64,000 nt of DNA from Sorangiineae bacterium NIC37A_2 (GTDB lineage Bacteria; Myxococcota_A; Polyangia; Polyangiales; Polyangiaceae), in assembly GCA_002085155.1 (NCBI GenBank), contig NASX01000001.1, positions 47,630 to 111,629 on the forward strand. Reading direction: 5' to 3'. Position numbers and translations under genes: made by a program. Within the stretch, counting starts at the first letter, position 1. Every line of letters starts with the position of its first letter. Below the pieces are notes generated by a model. It saw nothing but the letters and a program-made list of their open reading frames with translations. It made no database searches and was not told where the DNA came from. This document shows positions 34,529 to 42,885 of the stretch, piece by piece.

Positions 34529-34605
34529 GGGCCTTTTTTCTCCAATCTGGCGACCTCGACACGAGACCGGCCAGGAGCGAGATGATGGAGGCCCCGATCG
34601 CTTCT

Positions 34606-34631
34606 CACAATTCGCAAACCATTCAGGTTTG
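34606..34631. promoter_or_regulatory. Second copy of the putative TetR operator, upstream of cfa
   Basis: 26-bp element matching 32615-32640 at 22 positions. This copy includes the inverted repeat CAAACC-N5-GGTTTG. On the minus strand TTGTGA, then 17 bp, then CATCAT would be a promoter whose -35 overlaps the element, the same geometry as at the desaturase gene. Confidence 0.65.
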
Positions 34632-35004
34632 ACTCCAAGAAATGGCAGGCCTCATCGAGCGGAAATCATGCCGGTCGGGGCATATCCCTCCCCTCTCTCA
34701 CAAGGCTCCTCTTCCACTTGCTCGCGTTCCACTCCGCCCACGTGGGGAAAAGGCGTCCCCTGTCGTGCCGTCCCCGGAAAGCGGCGGTGAGTGGCTCCCC
34801 CAAAGCCCAATCCTCAAGAAAATATCGCGTCCACCTAGAACTTTCATCGAAAACTGACCGTTCACCATTGGCAGAGAGCGAGATGACACCTCGAAAGTGA
34901 CGTGTCAGAATCGAGGGAACGAGGGGCCCCGGCCGATTCTCTGGAGGAGACCGTCTCGCAGGTCCCCCGGGACGCCCCCTCCCCCCCACGCGGAGATCCC
35001 TAGA
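34632..35004. other. Intergenic region between cfa and the VWA gene
   Basis: About 370 bp. Frames here show no family resemblance. A C-rich run precedes the VWA start. I see no terminator or clear promoter. Confidence 0.4.
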
Positions 35005-36258
35005 ATGAAGCGAACGATTGTTGGTTTGTTGGTCAGCTCGGTGATCCTGGGACCCGTGGCCTGTAGCGGGTCCGATGAAGAAGAAGACGGGCTCATCGTT
35101 GGCGGCGACAATGACGGCGGCGACGACTTGGTCGGAACCGGTTCCCGCCCGGGTCAAGGTGGACCCGGCAAGGAACAGGACGGCGGCAAGGTCGATCTGA
35201 CGCCTGAGGATCTCGAAGCCATCGAGAACGCTGAATGCACAGGATGGCAGGGCGAAGGTGAGAGCATCCCTGCGATCCTTGAGCTGGTCGTCGACGTGAG
35301 TCGCTCCATGCTCGATCCGGCGCCCGGAGCCGGTCGGGGCACAAGCAAGTGGGACGTGACTCGTGACGCTCTGAAGAACGCCATCGACAGCCTCCCGAAC
35401 TCTATCGCCGTAGGCCTGCTCTTGTACCCGAACGTGAGTCGTCGCAGCGGCTCCGGCTCTGACCTCAGCTGCATCGACACGCGCAAGATGGTCTCGATCG
35501 AGCAGCTCGGTCCTTCTGGTTCGCCGCAGCGCACGGCGCTCGACGATGCCATCGATGACGCGACCATCGATCAATACACGCCGACTCACGACGCGTACTC
35601 CTACGCCCTCAACGAAGGCCTCGAGCCTTACGGCGGTGAAGGCCAGAAATTCATGCTCCTCATCACCGACGGCGCCCCGACGCAGCCCCTCGAGTGTGGA
35701 AGCACCGATGTGAACGGCGTCCCCACGGATCCGATCATCGAAACCGTGAAGGAAGCCGCCGCCAACGGCATCAAGACCTTCGTCATCGGCTCTCCTGGAA
35801 GTGAGGAGAGCGCGTCCGGCGAAGACATGCGGCCCTGGCTCTCACGGGCCGCCAGTGAAGGCGGGACAGCCGCCGACGGATGTTCCGATTCGGGTCCGGT
35901 CTACTGCCACATGGACATGACGGCGGAGGAGAACTTCGCACAAGCTCTCGTGGCCGGCCTCGGGAAAATCGCGGGCCAGGTGGTCACCGAATGCACCTAC
36001 GACTTCCCCAGTCCTCCTTCCGGTCAGACCATCGATCCTTACCTAACGAATGTCATCCTGCGCTGGAGTGACGGCACCGCGAGCCTTCTGATCCGAGACG
36101 ACAAAGATCCCGAGGATTGTACGGAGGGCTGGCGCCTGACAGACGACAACAAGATCGAGCTCTGCGGGACGAGTTGCGACCAGGCCAAGGCAGACAAAGG
36201 CGCTTCCGTTTCGCTTTCCTTCGGCTGCTCCGTCGACGACATTCCGATCACGAAGTAA
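35005..36258 (+). CDS. VWA-domain lipoprotein
   Basis: 417 aa from ATG 35005 (GGAG upstream). MKRTIVGLLVSSVILGPVAC is a lipoprotein signal with Cys20. Residues 21-70 are an acidic/Gly linker of the same style as the fibro-slime proteins. A von Willebrand A domain follows: ILELVVDVSRSM is the MIDAS (D-x-S-x-S), FMLLITDGAPTQ the second MIDAS Asp region, and IKTFVIGSPGSEE the last strand. The C-terminal about 90 residues carry several Cys (CTYDFPSPP, ELCGTSCDQA). Metal-dependent binding of a protein partner at the cell surface is inferred. Confidence 0.88.
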   Translation: MKRTIVGLLVSSVILGPVACSGSDEEEDGLIVGGDNDGGDDLVGTGSRPGQGGPGKEQDGGKVDLTPEDLEAIENAECTGWQGEGESIPAILELVVDVSRSMLDPAPGAGRGTSKWDVTRDALKNAIDSLPNSIAVGLLLYPNVSRRSGSGSDLSCIDTRKMVSIEQLGPSGSPQRTALDDAIDDATIDQYTPTHDAYSYALNEGLEPYGGEGQKFMLLITDGAPTQPLECGSTDVNGVPTDPIIETVKEAAANGIKTFVIGSPGSEESASGEDMRPWLSRAASEGGTAADGCSDSGPVYCHMDMTAEENFAQALVAGLGKIAGQVVTECTYDFPSPPSGQTIDPYLTNVILRWSDGTASLLIRDDKDPEDCTEGWRLTDDNKIELCGTSCDQAKADKGASVSLSFGCSVDDIPITK

Positions 36259-36444
36259 ATTTGCTGCATTCAGTTTGAGGGATGTCGTGAGGCGCCCCTC
36301 ATGCTGCCGCTCCCGCGGCTCCCGGGGCTTTTGTCGGGACGACGCTGATCCGAGCAAAGCGCCTGCGCTGGCTCGTCGCGGCTTGGCGCCTCGAAGCCGC
36401 GCCGCAAGCCGCGGCCGGTGAATCTGCGCGATCAGGCCGGGGAC

Positions 36445-36900
36445 TTAGATGACGCCGCGGAGCGCGTGCAAGATCTCTTGGCGGAGCACCGCTTCAGGTT
36501 TCGGTAGCTTCAGTTCGGCGCGAGTGATGCCATCAAAGCAGTGGTCGAGTCCTTCTTCGATCGTCGCAACCGGTCGAACGGGAACCGCCGGTGACCAGAC
36601 CCAGAGCATGGCCGTGAATACGCCGCGGGCGATCGGATTCGGAAGCACCGTCGCGCTCGCGACGCAGAGTCTCTTGGTCGCCTCGGCGACACGCGCCGAC
36701 GTGACCCAGTCGACGATCAGCTTCCGCTCCTTCGCTCCTGGAGTCTTCGCGTTCCTTGGCTGCAGTGAGACGGTGGCATAGCGCTCACCTCGAGCGAAAT
36801 AGGGCTCATAGAGAGCTGCCATCTCCCGCACTGATTCCTCCGTAAATTGCATCGGTCCCACTTGCACGAGCAGCGGGAACGCTTCCCCCAGGAGCCGCAT
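36445..36900 (-). CDS. Conserved hypothetical protein
   Basis: 151 aa from ATG 36900, with AAGGA 5 nt upstream; a longer frame to 36954 has no SD. It has no signal or TM helix. FTEESVREMAALYEPYFARG, RYATVSLQPRN, ERKLIVDWVTSARV and GVFTAMLWVWSPAVPV resemble a recurrent uncharacterised myxobacterial family; ATIEEGLDHCF ends the core. It lies alone between the VWA gene and the TonB receptor, converging on the former. No function proposed. Confidence 0.65.
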   Translation of the reverse strand: MRLLGEAFPLLVQVGPMQFTEESVREMAALYEPYFARGERYATVSLQPRNAKTPGAKERKLIVDWVTSARVAEATKRLCVASATVLPNPIARGVFTAMLWVWSPAVPVRPVATIEEGLDHCFDGITRAELKLPKPEAVLRQEILHALRGVI

Positions 36901-37037
36901 CTTATCCTTCGAATTCCCAGGGTAAGGTCCTTCTGAGCCCGCCGCAACGGCCACTGGGGGCGAAGCGCTCCGGGTTGTGGCCCCAGAGGTCGCACCGGCG
37001 CCTCACAGAAATTCCGCGGCCCGGCCGCTCTGGCCGC

Positions 37038-39416
37038 TCAGAAGGACGCTGAAAAAGTCGCTCGGAGGTTCCGAGGTGGGCCCGCCACGAAATGGAGCTC
37101 AGGGAGCACGGAGTCGTCGGTGCCCGGATAGAATCGACTCGCGTAGTGATACTCACCTTCTCTCACTCCAAGGTCGAAGACATTCTCGAGCTCGAGATCC
37201 AAATTCATGTTCCGGTACGACCAACCGAGCGTGAGGTCGAACTGCGCGAGGGGCGCTCCCTCGGCTCCGTGGGGCAGAGGACGAGGCAGAAGACCGAGGA
37301 ACCGAGCGCCAGCACGAAGCCCGCTTTCATGGGAAAAAATAGCGCGGAACCCGCCGGCTCCGAGGGGAGCAAAGGGGATCTTGGTGCCCGATTCGCTGAA
37401 GCGACCGTCGACGAGCGTGAGATCGCCGCGCAGGGTCAAAAACGGCCACGGCTCCGCATGGAACGCGACCTCACCGCCCAGTCGACGTGTTCCGTTGAGC
37501 TCCAGGTTCATCCCGGAGACGTGGTCGTAGACGGACTCGCGGTCGAGCCAGGTGGCGAAGGCGCTCGCGCTGAAGCCAAGGTTCGAGACCGGTTGGTAGC
37601 GGCCCCCAAGCTCGACCGAGTGGCCCTGGGTCATCATGGGACTGCCTCCGGTGTAGATATCGGACGACAGGCCAGTCGCGGGCGGGCGATAGGATGTGAA
37701 CGCTCTCGCTTCCGGAGGCCGGAAACCTTGTCCTCCCGCCAGGCTCAGGGTGACGGCCCTGGTAGGCCGGTAGTTCACCACAGCCCGCGGCGAGACGACC
37801 GCCAAGTTGCCGCCGCCGGTCTCCGAGCGACGGCGCTCCTCCGCCTCGAGGAGCGCGTCGTCGAAGCGCACACCAAGGCGCGCATCGAGACGAGGAGAGA
37901 GCTTCAGCCGCACGCCGAGCAGCATGTGAATGTTCACCTGCAGAGCTCGTAGGTCGCGTTCCCTGTCGAGCGTCTCCTCCTCGCGCCCCGGGTGATCTTG
38001 GAACTGTCCGAAGGCGTCGCCACGAACTCCGAGCCCCGCCTCCAAGTCGGTCAGCTCCGTCAGCGGGACGACCGCCTTCGTCGAAAGCCCCCAGGAGAAA
38101 GTCTCCTGCTCCTGGCGCCGCCTGTCACCATTTTCGCGATCCAGGAGAAACCCCGTGTAGTTCTCGAGCAGACTCGAGCGTCGGTAGCCACCAAAAAGGA
38201 GGGTTTCGCTGGAAACGAAATGGCGCTGAAGCGAGTGTCTGAGACCCAAGAGAACCCTGCTCGACTGTCCCCGAGCCGCGAGATCGTAGCTGTCGTAAAA
38301 TCCAAGCCGCCCGAGCTCGACGTCCCGGTTCTTGAGCGCCCCTGGGAGCTGAAACTGGCCGAAGTACCCGGACCCGAGCACCGAAAGAGTCCCGTTCGTC
38401 TCGGAGCGAAGGAGCGCTGACTGGACGAGGACGCTCGCACGGTCGGCCCTTCGGTGCTGGCCGAAGCCGTCGTCGTGGGTCGCTTCGAGCGCAATGAGGT
38501 CGCGACCGTCACCTGCTCTTGGTGAATAGGTGACGACGCCGCGATGGCGGTTCGTCGTTCCGATCGTATACCCGGCAAAGAGCCCTCGCCGCCCTTCGGA
38601 GATACCGAGCGCGTAGTCGACAGAACCCGCGGTCGCGAACGGGCCCTGGTCGACCGAAAAGGGCCCCTTGGTCACGCTCACAGACTGGATCGCCTCGGGC
38701 ACTACGAAGCCAAGATCGACATACCCTTGTGAGTGGACATTCGACCATTCGTTGATCGGAATTCCCGCGACGGTCACTTCGACATCCGAGCCGTGCATGG
38801 CGTCGAAGCCGCGGAGGAAAAACTGTTGGCCTTTGCCTTCGGCCCCATGCTGCACGAGCGTGAGCCCTGGGACGAGCTTGAGCGCGTCTTCAGCGGTCCT
38901 GCGCGGAAAAGCGCGAAACTCTCGCGCCGTGACCACCGTCGTCGACGCGGGACGCGCTGGAAGCGGCGCGCCTTGCACTGTAACCGTCAGCGCTTCTTCG
39001 GCCTCCCGTTCGTGAGGTCCCGGCTCCACTCGGCCATCCCCTCGAACGACGCCAAGCTCAGCCTCCTTCGTGGCGCTTGCCCGCTCGCTCGCCCGCTCGC
39101 TCGCCCTCTCGCTCGCCGTAGCCTCAGGCGCCGCACCTTCCCGCGGGGCCTCGACCCTCGCCCGGTCCCCCAGCTCGGCGCTCGTTCGCTCGGGCAGGCT
39201 CGACGTTTCCTCGTCAGCCGAAGAAGCGCGCTCGCGATCTAAGCTAGTACGCTCAGCTCCCGCTCGTTCTTCCCCGAACGCTGCCGGAGCTCGTACGCTC
39301 CCCAAGAGCCCGAGCAGCGCCGCGCCGAGGCTCGTTAGGACTCGTCGTGAACGTGGCAGTGGCCCTCTCCATCCGCGTGTCCGACCGTCTTCGAGAGTCG
39401 AACCAACCAGGTCCAA
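37038..39416 (-). CDS. TonB-dependent outer-membrane receptor
   Basis: 792 aa from TTG 39416, the only in-frame start before the signal-like SLGAALLGLLGSVRAPAAFG; it overlaps the upstream gene by 82 bp. Residues 50-140 are a charged low-complexity segment, including (R-A-S-E)-type repeats. The plug starts near LTVTVQGAPLPARPASTTVV with TAREFRAFPRRTAEDALKLV, QQFFLRGFDAMHGSDVEVTV and VTKGPFSVDQGPFAT; a 22-strand barrel follows and ends in ...NLRATFSASF with terminal Phe. It imports a chelate or metal using TonB energy. The two upstream lipoproteins suggest metal rather than siderophore uptake; substrate unknown. Confidence 0.9.
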   Translation of the reverse strand: MDLVGSTLEDGRTRGWRGPLPRSRRVLTSLGAALLGLLGSVRAPAAFGEERAGAERTSLDRERASSADEETSSLPERTSAELGDRARVEAPREGAAPEATASERASERASERASATKEAELGVVRGDGRVEPGPHEREAEEALTVTVQGAPLPARPASTTVVTAREFRAFPRRTAEDALKLVPGLTLVQHGAEGKGQQFFLRGFDAMHGSDVEVTVAGIPINEWSNVHSQGYVDLGFVVPEAIQSVSVTKGPFSVDQGPFATAGSVDYALGISEGRRGLFAGYTIGTTNRHRGVVTYSPRAGDGRDLIALEATHDDGFGQHRRADRASVLVQSALLRSETNGTLSVLGSGYFGQFQLPGALKNRDVELGRLGFYDSYDLAARGQSSRVLLGLRHSLQRHFVSSETLLFGGYRRSSLLENYTGFLLDRENGDRRRQEQETFSWGLSTKAVVPLTELTDLEAGLGVRGDAFGQFQDHPGREEETLDRERDLRALQVNIHMLLGVRLKLSPRLDARLGVRFDDALLEAEERRRSETGGGNLAVVSPRAVVNYRPTRAVTLSLAGGQGFRPPEARAFTSYRPPATGLSSDIYTGGSPMMTQGHSVELGGRYQPVSNLGFSASAFATWLDRESVYDHVSGMNLELNGTRRLGGEVAFHAEPWPFLTLRGDLTLVDGRFSESGTKIPFAPLGAGGFRAIFSHESGLRAGARFLGLLPRPLPHGAEGAPLAQFDLTLGWSYRNMNLDLELENVFDLGVREGEYHYASRFYPGTDDSVLPELHFVAGPPRNLRATFSASF
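39080..39115. repeat. Three 12-bp tandem repeats inside the receptor gene
   Basis: Three copies of a 12-bp unit (CCCGCTCGCTCG, third copy with one change) encoding the R-A-S-E repeats of the receptor's N-terminal segment. The unit is a multiple of three, so copy-number changes would keep the frame. Confidence 0.7.
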
Positions 39417-40093
39417 AGATCATCCACCCCGCCTTCGCTCCCCGGATCGTAGGCTCCGATATCCACCTCTGCGAGCTCCTCCCGAGTGATCTCGCCATCG
39501 TCATCCAGATCGGCGTCCGCGAGAGGCTGGAACAGAAGTTTTGGCTCTTCCGAGACGAGACTGTCGGAGAAGAGGTGGTCGGCGTGGATTGTGATCTGGA
39601 AGGTCGCCGTCTCGCCAGGCTCGACGCGCGTCTCCGGCTCACACTCATCGTAGCGAGTTGGATCGTCGAACGTCCAACGGAAAGTCTTTTCGGATTTTCC
39701 CTTCTTGGCGCGACCCGCGACGACGATGCGCTCGATGGTGTAGCCGGAATCGACCAGCTTGCCCGCAGGTGCTTCCGCGACGCCGAGCTCCTGACCCTCG
39801 CCGTCGCTCGCCTTCGTCAGATCCTTAGTGCCGTCGACCTCCAGCGGAATATCCCCGATGTGAACGTTGCTCACTCGCACCGAAAATCGATCGAACTCGA
39901 CGGACCAGCCGTCGTCAAAAGCATCTTCAGGGATCCCTTCTTCAATGAACTCTTCGCCATAAATCGTGGCCCGCACCGCCCCTTCACCATTTCCCGACGT
40001 GCAGGCAGCGGCGCCGAAAAGAAGGCAAAGCGGAAGAGCCGAGAGCGAATGAGTGATGAAGCGCGGACGAGGCACGGAGAACGAACGAGTCAC
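39335..40093 (-). CDS. Lipoprotein with EF-hand-like loop and His-rich tail
   Basis: 252 aa. A signal with lipobox ends at LFGAAAC. The mid region is beta-rich (DDGWSVEFDRFSVRVSNVHI, RIVVAGRAKKG). DLDDDGEITREE near residue 205 is a complete 12-residue EF-hand loop (D1, D3, D5, G6, I8, E12). The C-terminus GHADGEGHCHVHDES is rich in possible metal ligands. Its 5' end overlaps the upstream lipoprotein by 4 bp (ATGA), and its 3' end overlaps the TonB-receptor start, so the three genes form one operon. Surface metal binding for the receptor is inferred. Confidence 0.78.
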   Translation of the reverse strand: MTRSFSVPRPRFITHSLSALPLCLLFGAAACTSGNGEGAVRATIYGEEFIEEGIPEDAFDDGWSVEFDRFSVRVSNVHIGDIPLEVDGTKDLTKASDGEGQELGVAEAPAGKLVDSGYTIERIVVAGRAKKGKSEKTFRWTFDDPTRYDECEPETRVEPGETATFQITIHADHLFSDSLVSEEPKLLFQPLADADLDDDGEITREELAEVDIGAYDPGSEGGVDDLWTWLVRLSKTVGHADGEGHCHVHDES

Positions 40094-40902
40094 GAAGAAG
40101 CCTTTCCCTGCGAGATCAGGACGACCTGATAGTGGTCGTGGGTTTGGAACGTGCGGCGCAGCCGATTGTAGGCGGAGACGAGAGCGGTATCGGTCTCGTC
40201 AGGGCCGATCGTGAGCGCCCCGTCGCCGTCCTCGTCGAGCGCAGCGAAATCGACGCCGTCAAAGAAGGTGTCCTTCTCGAAAGGGTCCACCGGTAGGAAG
40301 CGGACACCGATCGCAGCTTTTGTCTTTTCCTCGAGGTGATATTCAAAGGGGAGGCCGACGAGCTTCCGATCTTCGGGGGAGTCGAAGGTGAAAGAGAACT
40401 CGATCGAGCCTCCGTCCTTCTCGGCGATCCCGCGGAAAATCGCGGTGTGGCCGAGGAGAGGATCGCTCGGCTCCAGGCCGTCGTCTTCGCTCGCGAGCGC
40501 AAAGGTGAAGTTTGCGCCCTCGTAACTTCCGACGATGAACGTTCCGGTGCCGAGCTCTTCGGGGCCGCCCGGCAACCAGTCGAGCAGATAGCGGCCGCTG
40601 AGCGCACCGGTCACCGTTCCATTTTCAAAATGGCCCGGGTGCGCCCAGGCGGAGGGAACCAAGAACTCCGAGACGCTCCGCCAGAGAGACGCTTCGTGGA
40701 GCTCGCCGGACACCGTAAACTCGAAGTCGCGCACCATGACGCGCGCTTCGCTCAGGGTCACCCGGTAGCCGAGATCGGTCTCGACGGGCTCAATGGCGGA
40801 CGCGTCGATCTGGACCGAACGCTCGATCCGAGGAGCTTCTTTCGGCCCGCCGCAGCCGAAGAGACAGGGCGCGCTCAGAGCGCCGATCAACCAAGTCCGC
40901 AT
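40090..40902 (-). CDS. Lipoprotein with HPGH motif and EF-hand-like loop
   Basis: 270 aa. MRTWLIGALSAPCLFGC is a short lipoprotein signal. SAWAHPGHFENGTVTGALSG holds a possible metal-binding HxxH; SDPLLGHTAIFRGIAEKDGG and KLVGLPFEYHLEEKTKAAI follow. DEDGDGALTIGP near residue 228 keeps the first EF-hand ligands but lacks Glu at position 12. TQHTHDHYQ-like THDHYQVVL lies near the end. First gene of the three-gene receptor operon. I know no characterised homolog. Confidence 0.72.
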   Translation of the reverse strand: MRTWLIGALSAPCLFGCGGPKEAPRIERSVQIDASAIEPVETDLGYRVTLSEARVMVRDFEFTVSGELHEASLWRSVSEFLVPSAWAHPGHFENGTVTGALSGRYLLDWLPGGPEELGTGTFIVGSYEGANFTFALASEDDGLEPSDPLLGHTAIFRGIAEKDGGSIEFSFTFDSPEDRKLVGLPFEYHLEEKTKAAIGVRFLPVDPFEKDTFFDGVDFAALDEDGDGALTIGPDETDTALVSAYNRLRRTFQTHDHYQVVLISQGKASS

Positions 40903-41084
40903 GGGAAAAGGGCATAGGCGCCCGATTCCAGGGGATCAAGGCCAGAGCGGGCTCGAAAGGCGGGACCGCCCGTCCCCTCGGAAATGACCGCGCAAGCTTC
41001 GGAAATCTGCGCTCGATTCCCCGGAGACGGGCCATCGAGAGCCGATGTTGCGCCGGGGCTCATGGGCCTCCGGCTCAAGCGGTC

Positions 41085-41888
41085 TTATGCGCCGAGCACG
41101 TCAGCGATCGAATAGCGGCCCGCGGGCTTGTTCGCGAGGAATCGTGCCGCGGAGAGCGCGCCGCGCGCGAAGAGATCGCGATTGCTCGCGCGATGCGTCA
41201 GCTCCAGGCGCTCGCTGTCGCCAAGAATGTGGATCGTGTGGTCGCCGATGACGTCACCGCCGCGCACACCGAAGACACCGACCTCGTCGGTGGTGCGGGC
41301 GCCGATCTGGCCGTCACGTCCGCGCACCTCTCGAAGCTCCGGGCGAACCACCTGAGCTGCTTTGGCGAGCCGCACAGCAGTACCGCTCGGCGCGTCGATC
41401 TTCTTGCGGTGGTGCACCTCGACGATCTCGACGTCGAACTCCGGCCCCAGGCGGCGCAGAGCGTGCTCGAGGATCTCGACGAGCACCTGCACGCCGCGGC
41501 TCATGTTCGGCGCCCAAAGGACCGGGATTTTTTGCGCGGCGCGCGTGAGCGCGGCCTCTGAACGAGCGTCGAGGTTCGTCGTCCCCGAGACGACCGCAAC
41601 ACCTTGGCGCTCACAATGCAAGAACACATCGCCAGCCAGAGCTGCCGTCGAGAAGTCGATCGCCACGTCGGCGCCGAGCAAGCCGGAATGGAGATCGCCG
41701 GTCGTCTCCACTCCTACGGTCCCTACCCCCGCGATCTCCCCGACGTCGCGTCCGACGTCAGGACTGTCGGGAGCGACGACCGCCCCGACGATCTTGAAAT
41801 CAGGCGATTCGGTAGCCAGGCGAACAATCGCCGTTCCCATGCGGCCGCTCGCGCCGATCAGCGCGAGTTTGATCGGTTCGGCGCTCAT
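41085..41888 (-). CDS. dapB: 4-hydroxy-tetrahydrodipicolinate reductase
   Basis: 267 aa. It makes tetrahydrodipicolinate for lysine and diaminopimelate synthesis. LALIGASGRMGTAIVRLA is the NAD(P)H-binding loop; VSGTTNLDARSEAAL, WAPNMSRGVQVLVEILEH, and VEIVEVHHRKKIDAPSGTA carry the catalytic His and Lys; EVGVFGVRGGDVIGDHTI closes the substrate site. It overlaps dapA by 4 bp and ends the rseP-rsmB-dapA-dapB operon. Confidence 0.97.
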   Translation of the reverse strand: MSAEPIKLALIGASGRMGTAIVRLATESPDFKIVGAVVAPDSPDVGRDVGEIAGVGTVGVETTGDLHSGLLGADVAIDFSTAALAGDVFLHCERQGVAVVSGTTNLDARSEAALTRAAQKIPVLWAPNMSRGVQVLVEILEHALRRLGPEFDVEIVEVHHRKKIDAPSGTAVRLAKAAQVVRPELREVRGRDGQIGARTTDEVGVFGVRGGDVIGDHTIHILGDSERLELTHRASNRDLFARGALSAARFLANKPAGRYSIADVLGA

Positions 41889-42790
41889 CGCTCGAGGTAC
41901 TCCGCGAGGGCTGCCTTGATCTTCGCCTTGGTCTCGTAAGAGGCCTCGAGCATCGGCGGACGGACGGACGAACGCATCCAGCCGCGCGCCTCACAAGCGG
42001 CCTTCACGGGCTGGGGATTCGGCTCAATGAACATCGCGGCGTGGACCGAGAGCAGGCGGAGATGCTCGCGGCGAGCGATCAGAAGATCGCCCTTTTCCAT
42101 GGCATCGACCACGCGGATCACCTCGCGGGGCAGGACGTTACTCGTCACGCTCACCACGCCTCGCGCGCCCACGCTCATCATCGGAACAACAAGCCCGTCG
42201 TCGCCGCAGAGCAGCGCTGCGCGATCGCCAATCCGAGCCAGGAGCTCTTGGCAATAAGTCAGACCACCGGTCGCGTCCTTCACGGCCACGACGTTCGGGC
42301 AAGAATCCAAGATGCGCGCGGTGGTCTCGACCGTCATCATGACGCTCGTCCGGCCGGGAATGTTGTAGAGCATGATCGGCACATCGACGGCGCGGCTGAT
42401 GAGCTCGATGTGACGGATCAGACCTTCCTGAGAAGGCTTGTTGTAGTAGGGGCTCACGATCATGAGCATGTCGGCGCCCGCTTGGACCGCGCCCTTGCAC
42501 AGCTCGATCGTGTCCCAGGTGTCGTTGTTGCAGGTGCCCGCGACAACGGGCACTCGAGATCCGGCCACGCTCTTGGCGACGCTCACGAGCTCCTGCATCT
42601 CGCTCGCGAGCAAGGTCGGCGTCTCACCCGTCGTGCCGCAAACGACGAGCCCACTCACCGCCGCTTCGACCTGACGTTCAACATGTGACGAGAAGGCATC
42701 GCGATCGATCTTGCGGCCGTCCTCGCTGAAAGGGGTCACGAGCGCGGTGAAAACTCCGCGGAGCTTCTCTTCAATCGGATGCCGGGCCAT
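41885..42790 (-). CDS. dapA: 4-hydroxy-tetrahydrodipicolinate synthase
   Basis: 301 aa from ATG 42790 (MARHPIEEKLRGVFTALVTP). It condenses pyruvate with aspartate semialdehyde. GTTGETPTL is the phosphate/carboxylate loop, IVSPYYNKPSQEGLIRHIE and MLYNIPGRTSV supply the Tyr relay, and VVAVKDATGG the Schiff-base Lys. Normal length. A longer frame upstream has no ribosome site and crosses the gap to rsmB. Confidence 0.97.
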   Translation of the reverse strand: MARHPIEEKLRGVFTALVTPFSEDGRKIDRDAFSSHVERQVEAAVSGLVVCGTTGETPTLLASEMQELVSVAKSVAGSRVPVVAGTCNNDTWDTIELCKGAVQAGADMLMIVSPYYNKPSQEGLIRHIELISRAVDVPIMLYNIPGRTSVMMTVETTARILDSCPNVVAVKDATGGLTYCQELLARIGDRAALLCGDDGLVVPMMSVGARGVVSVTSNVLPREVIRVVDAMEKGDLLIARREHLRLLSVHAAMFIEPNPQPVKAACEARGWMRSSVRPPMLEASYETKAKIKAALAEYLER

Positions 42791-42885
42791 GGGCTCCGGT
42801 GTTTGGCAGGGGAGGCGCGCCTTTTCAAGGGAATCGCGCGGAAAGGAGCCCGCTCCGAGGTCGGCTGCGGCCGTCAGTGAACCCC

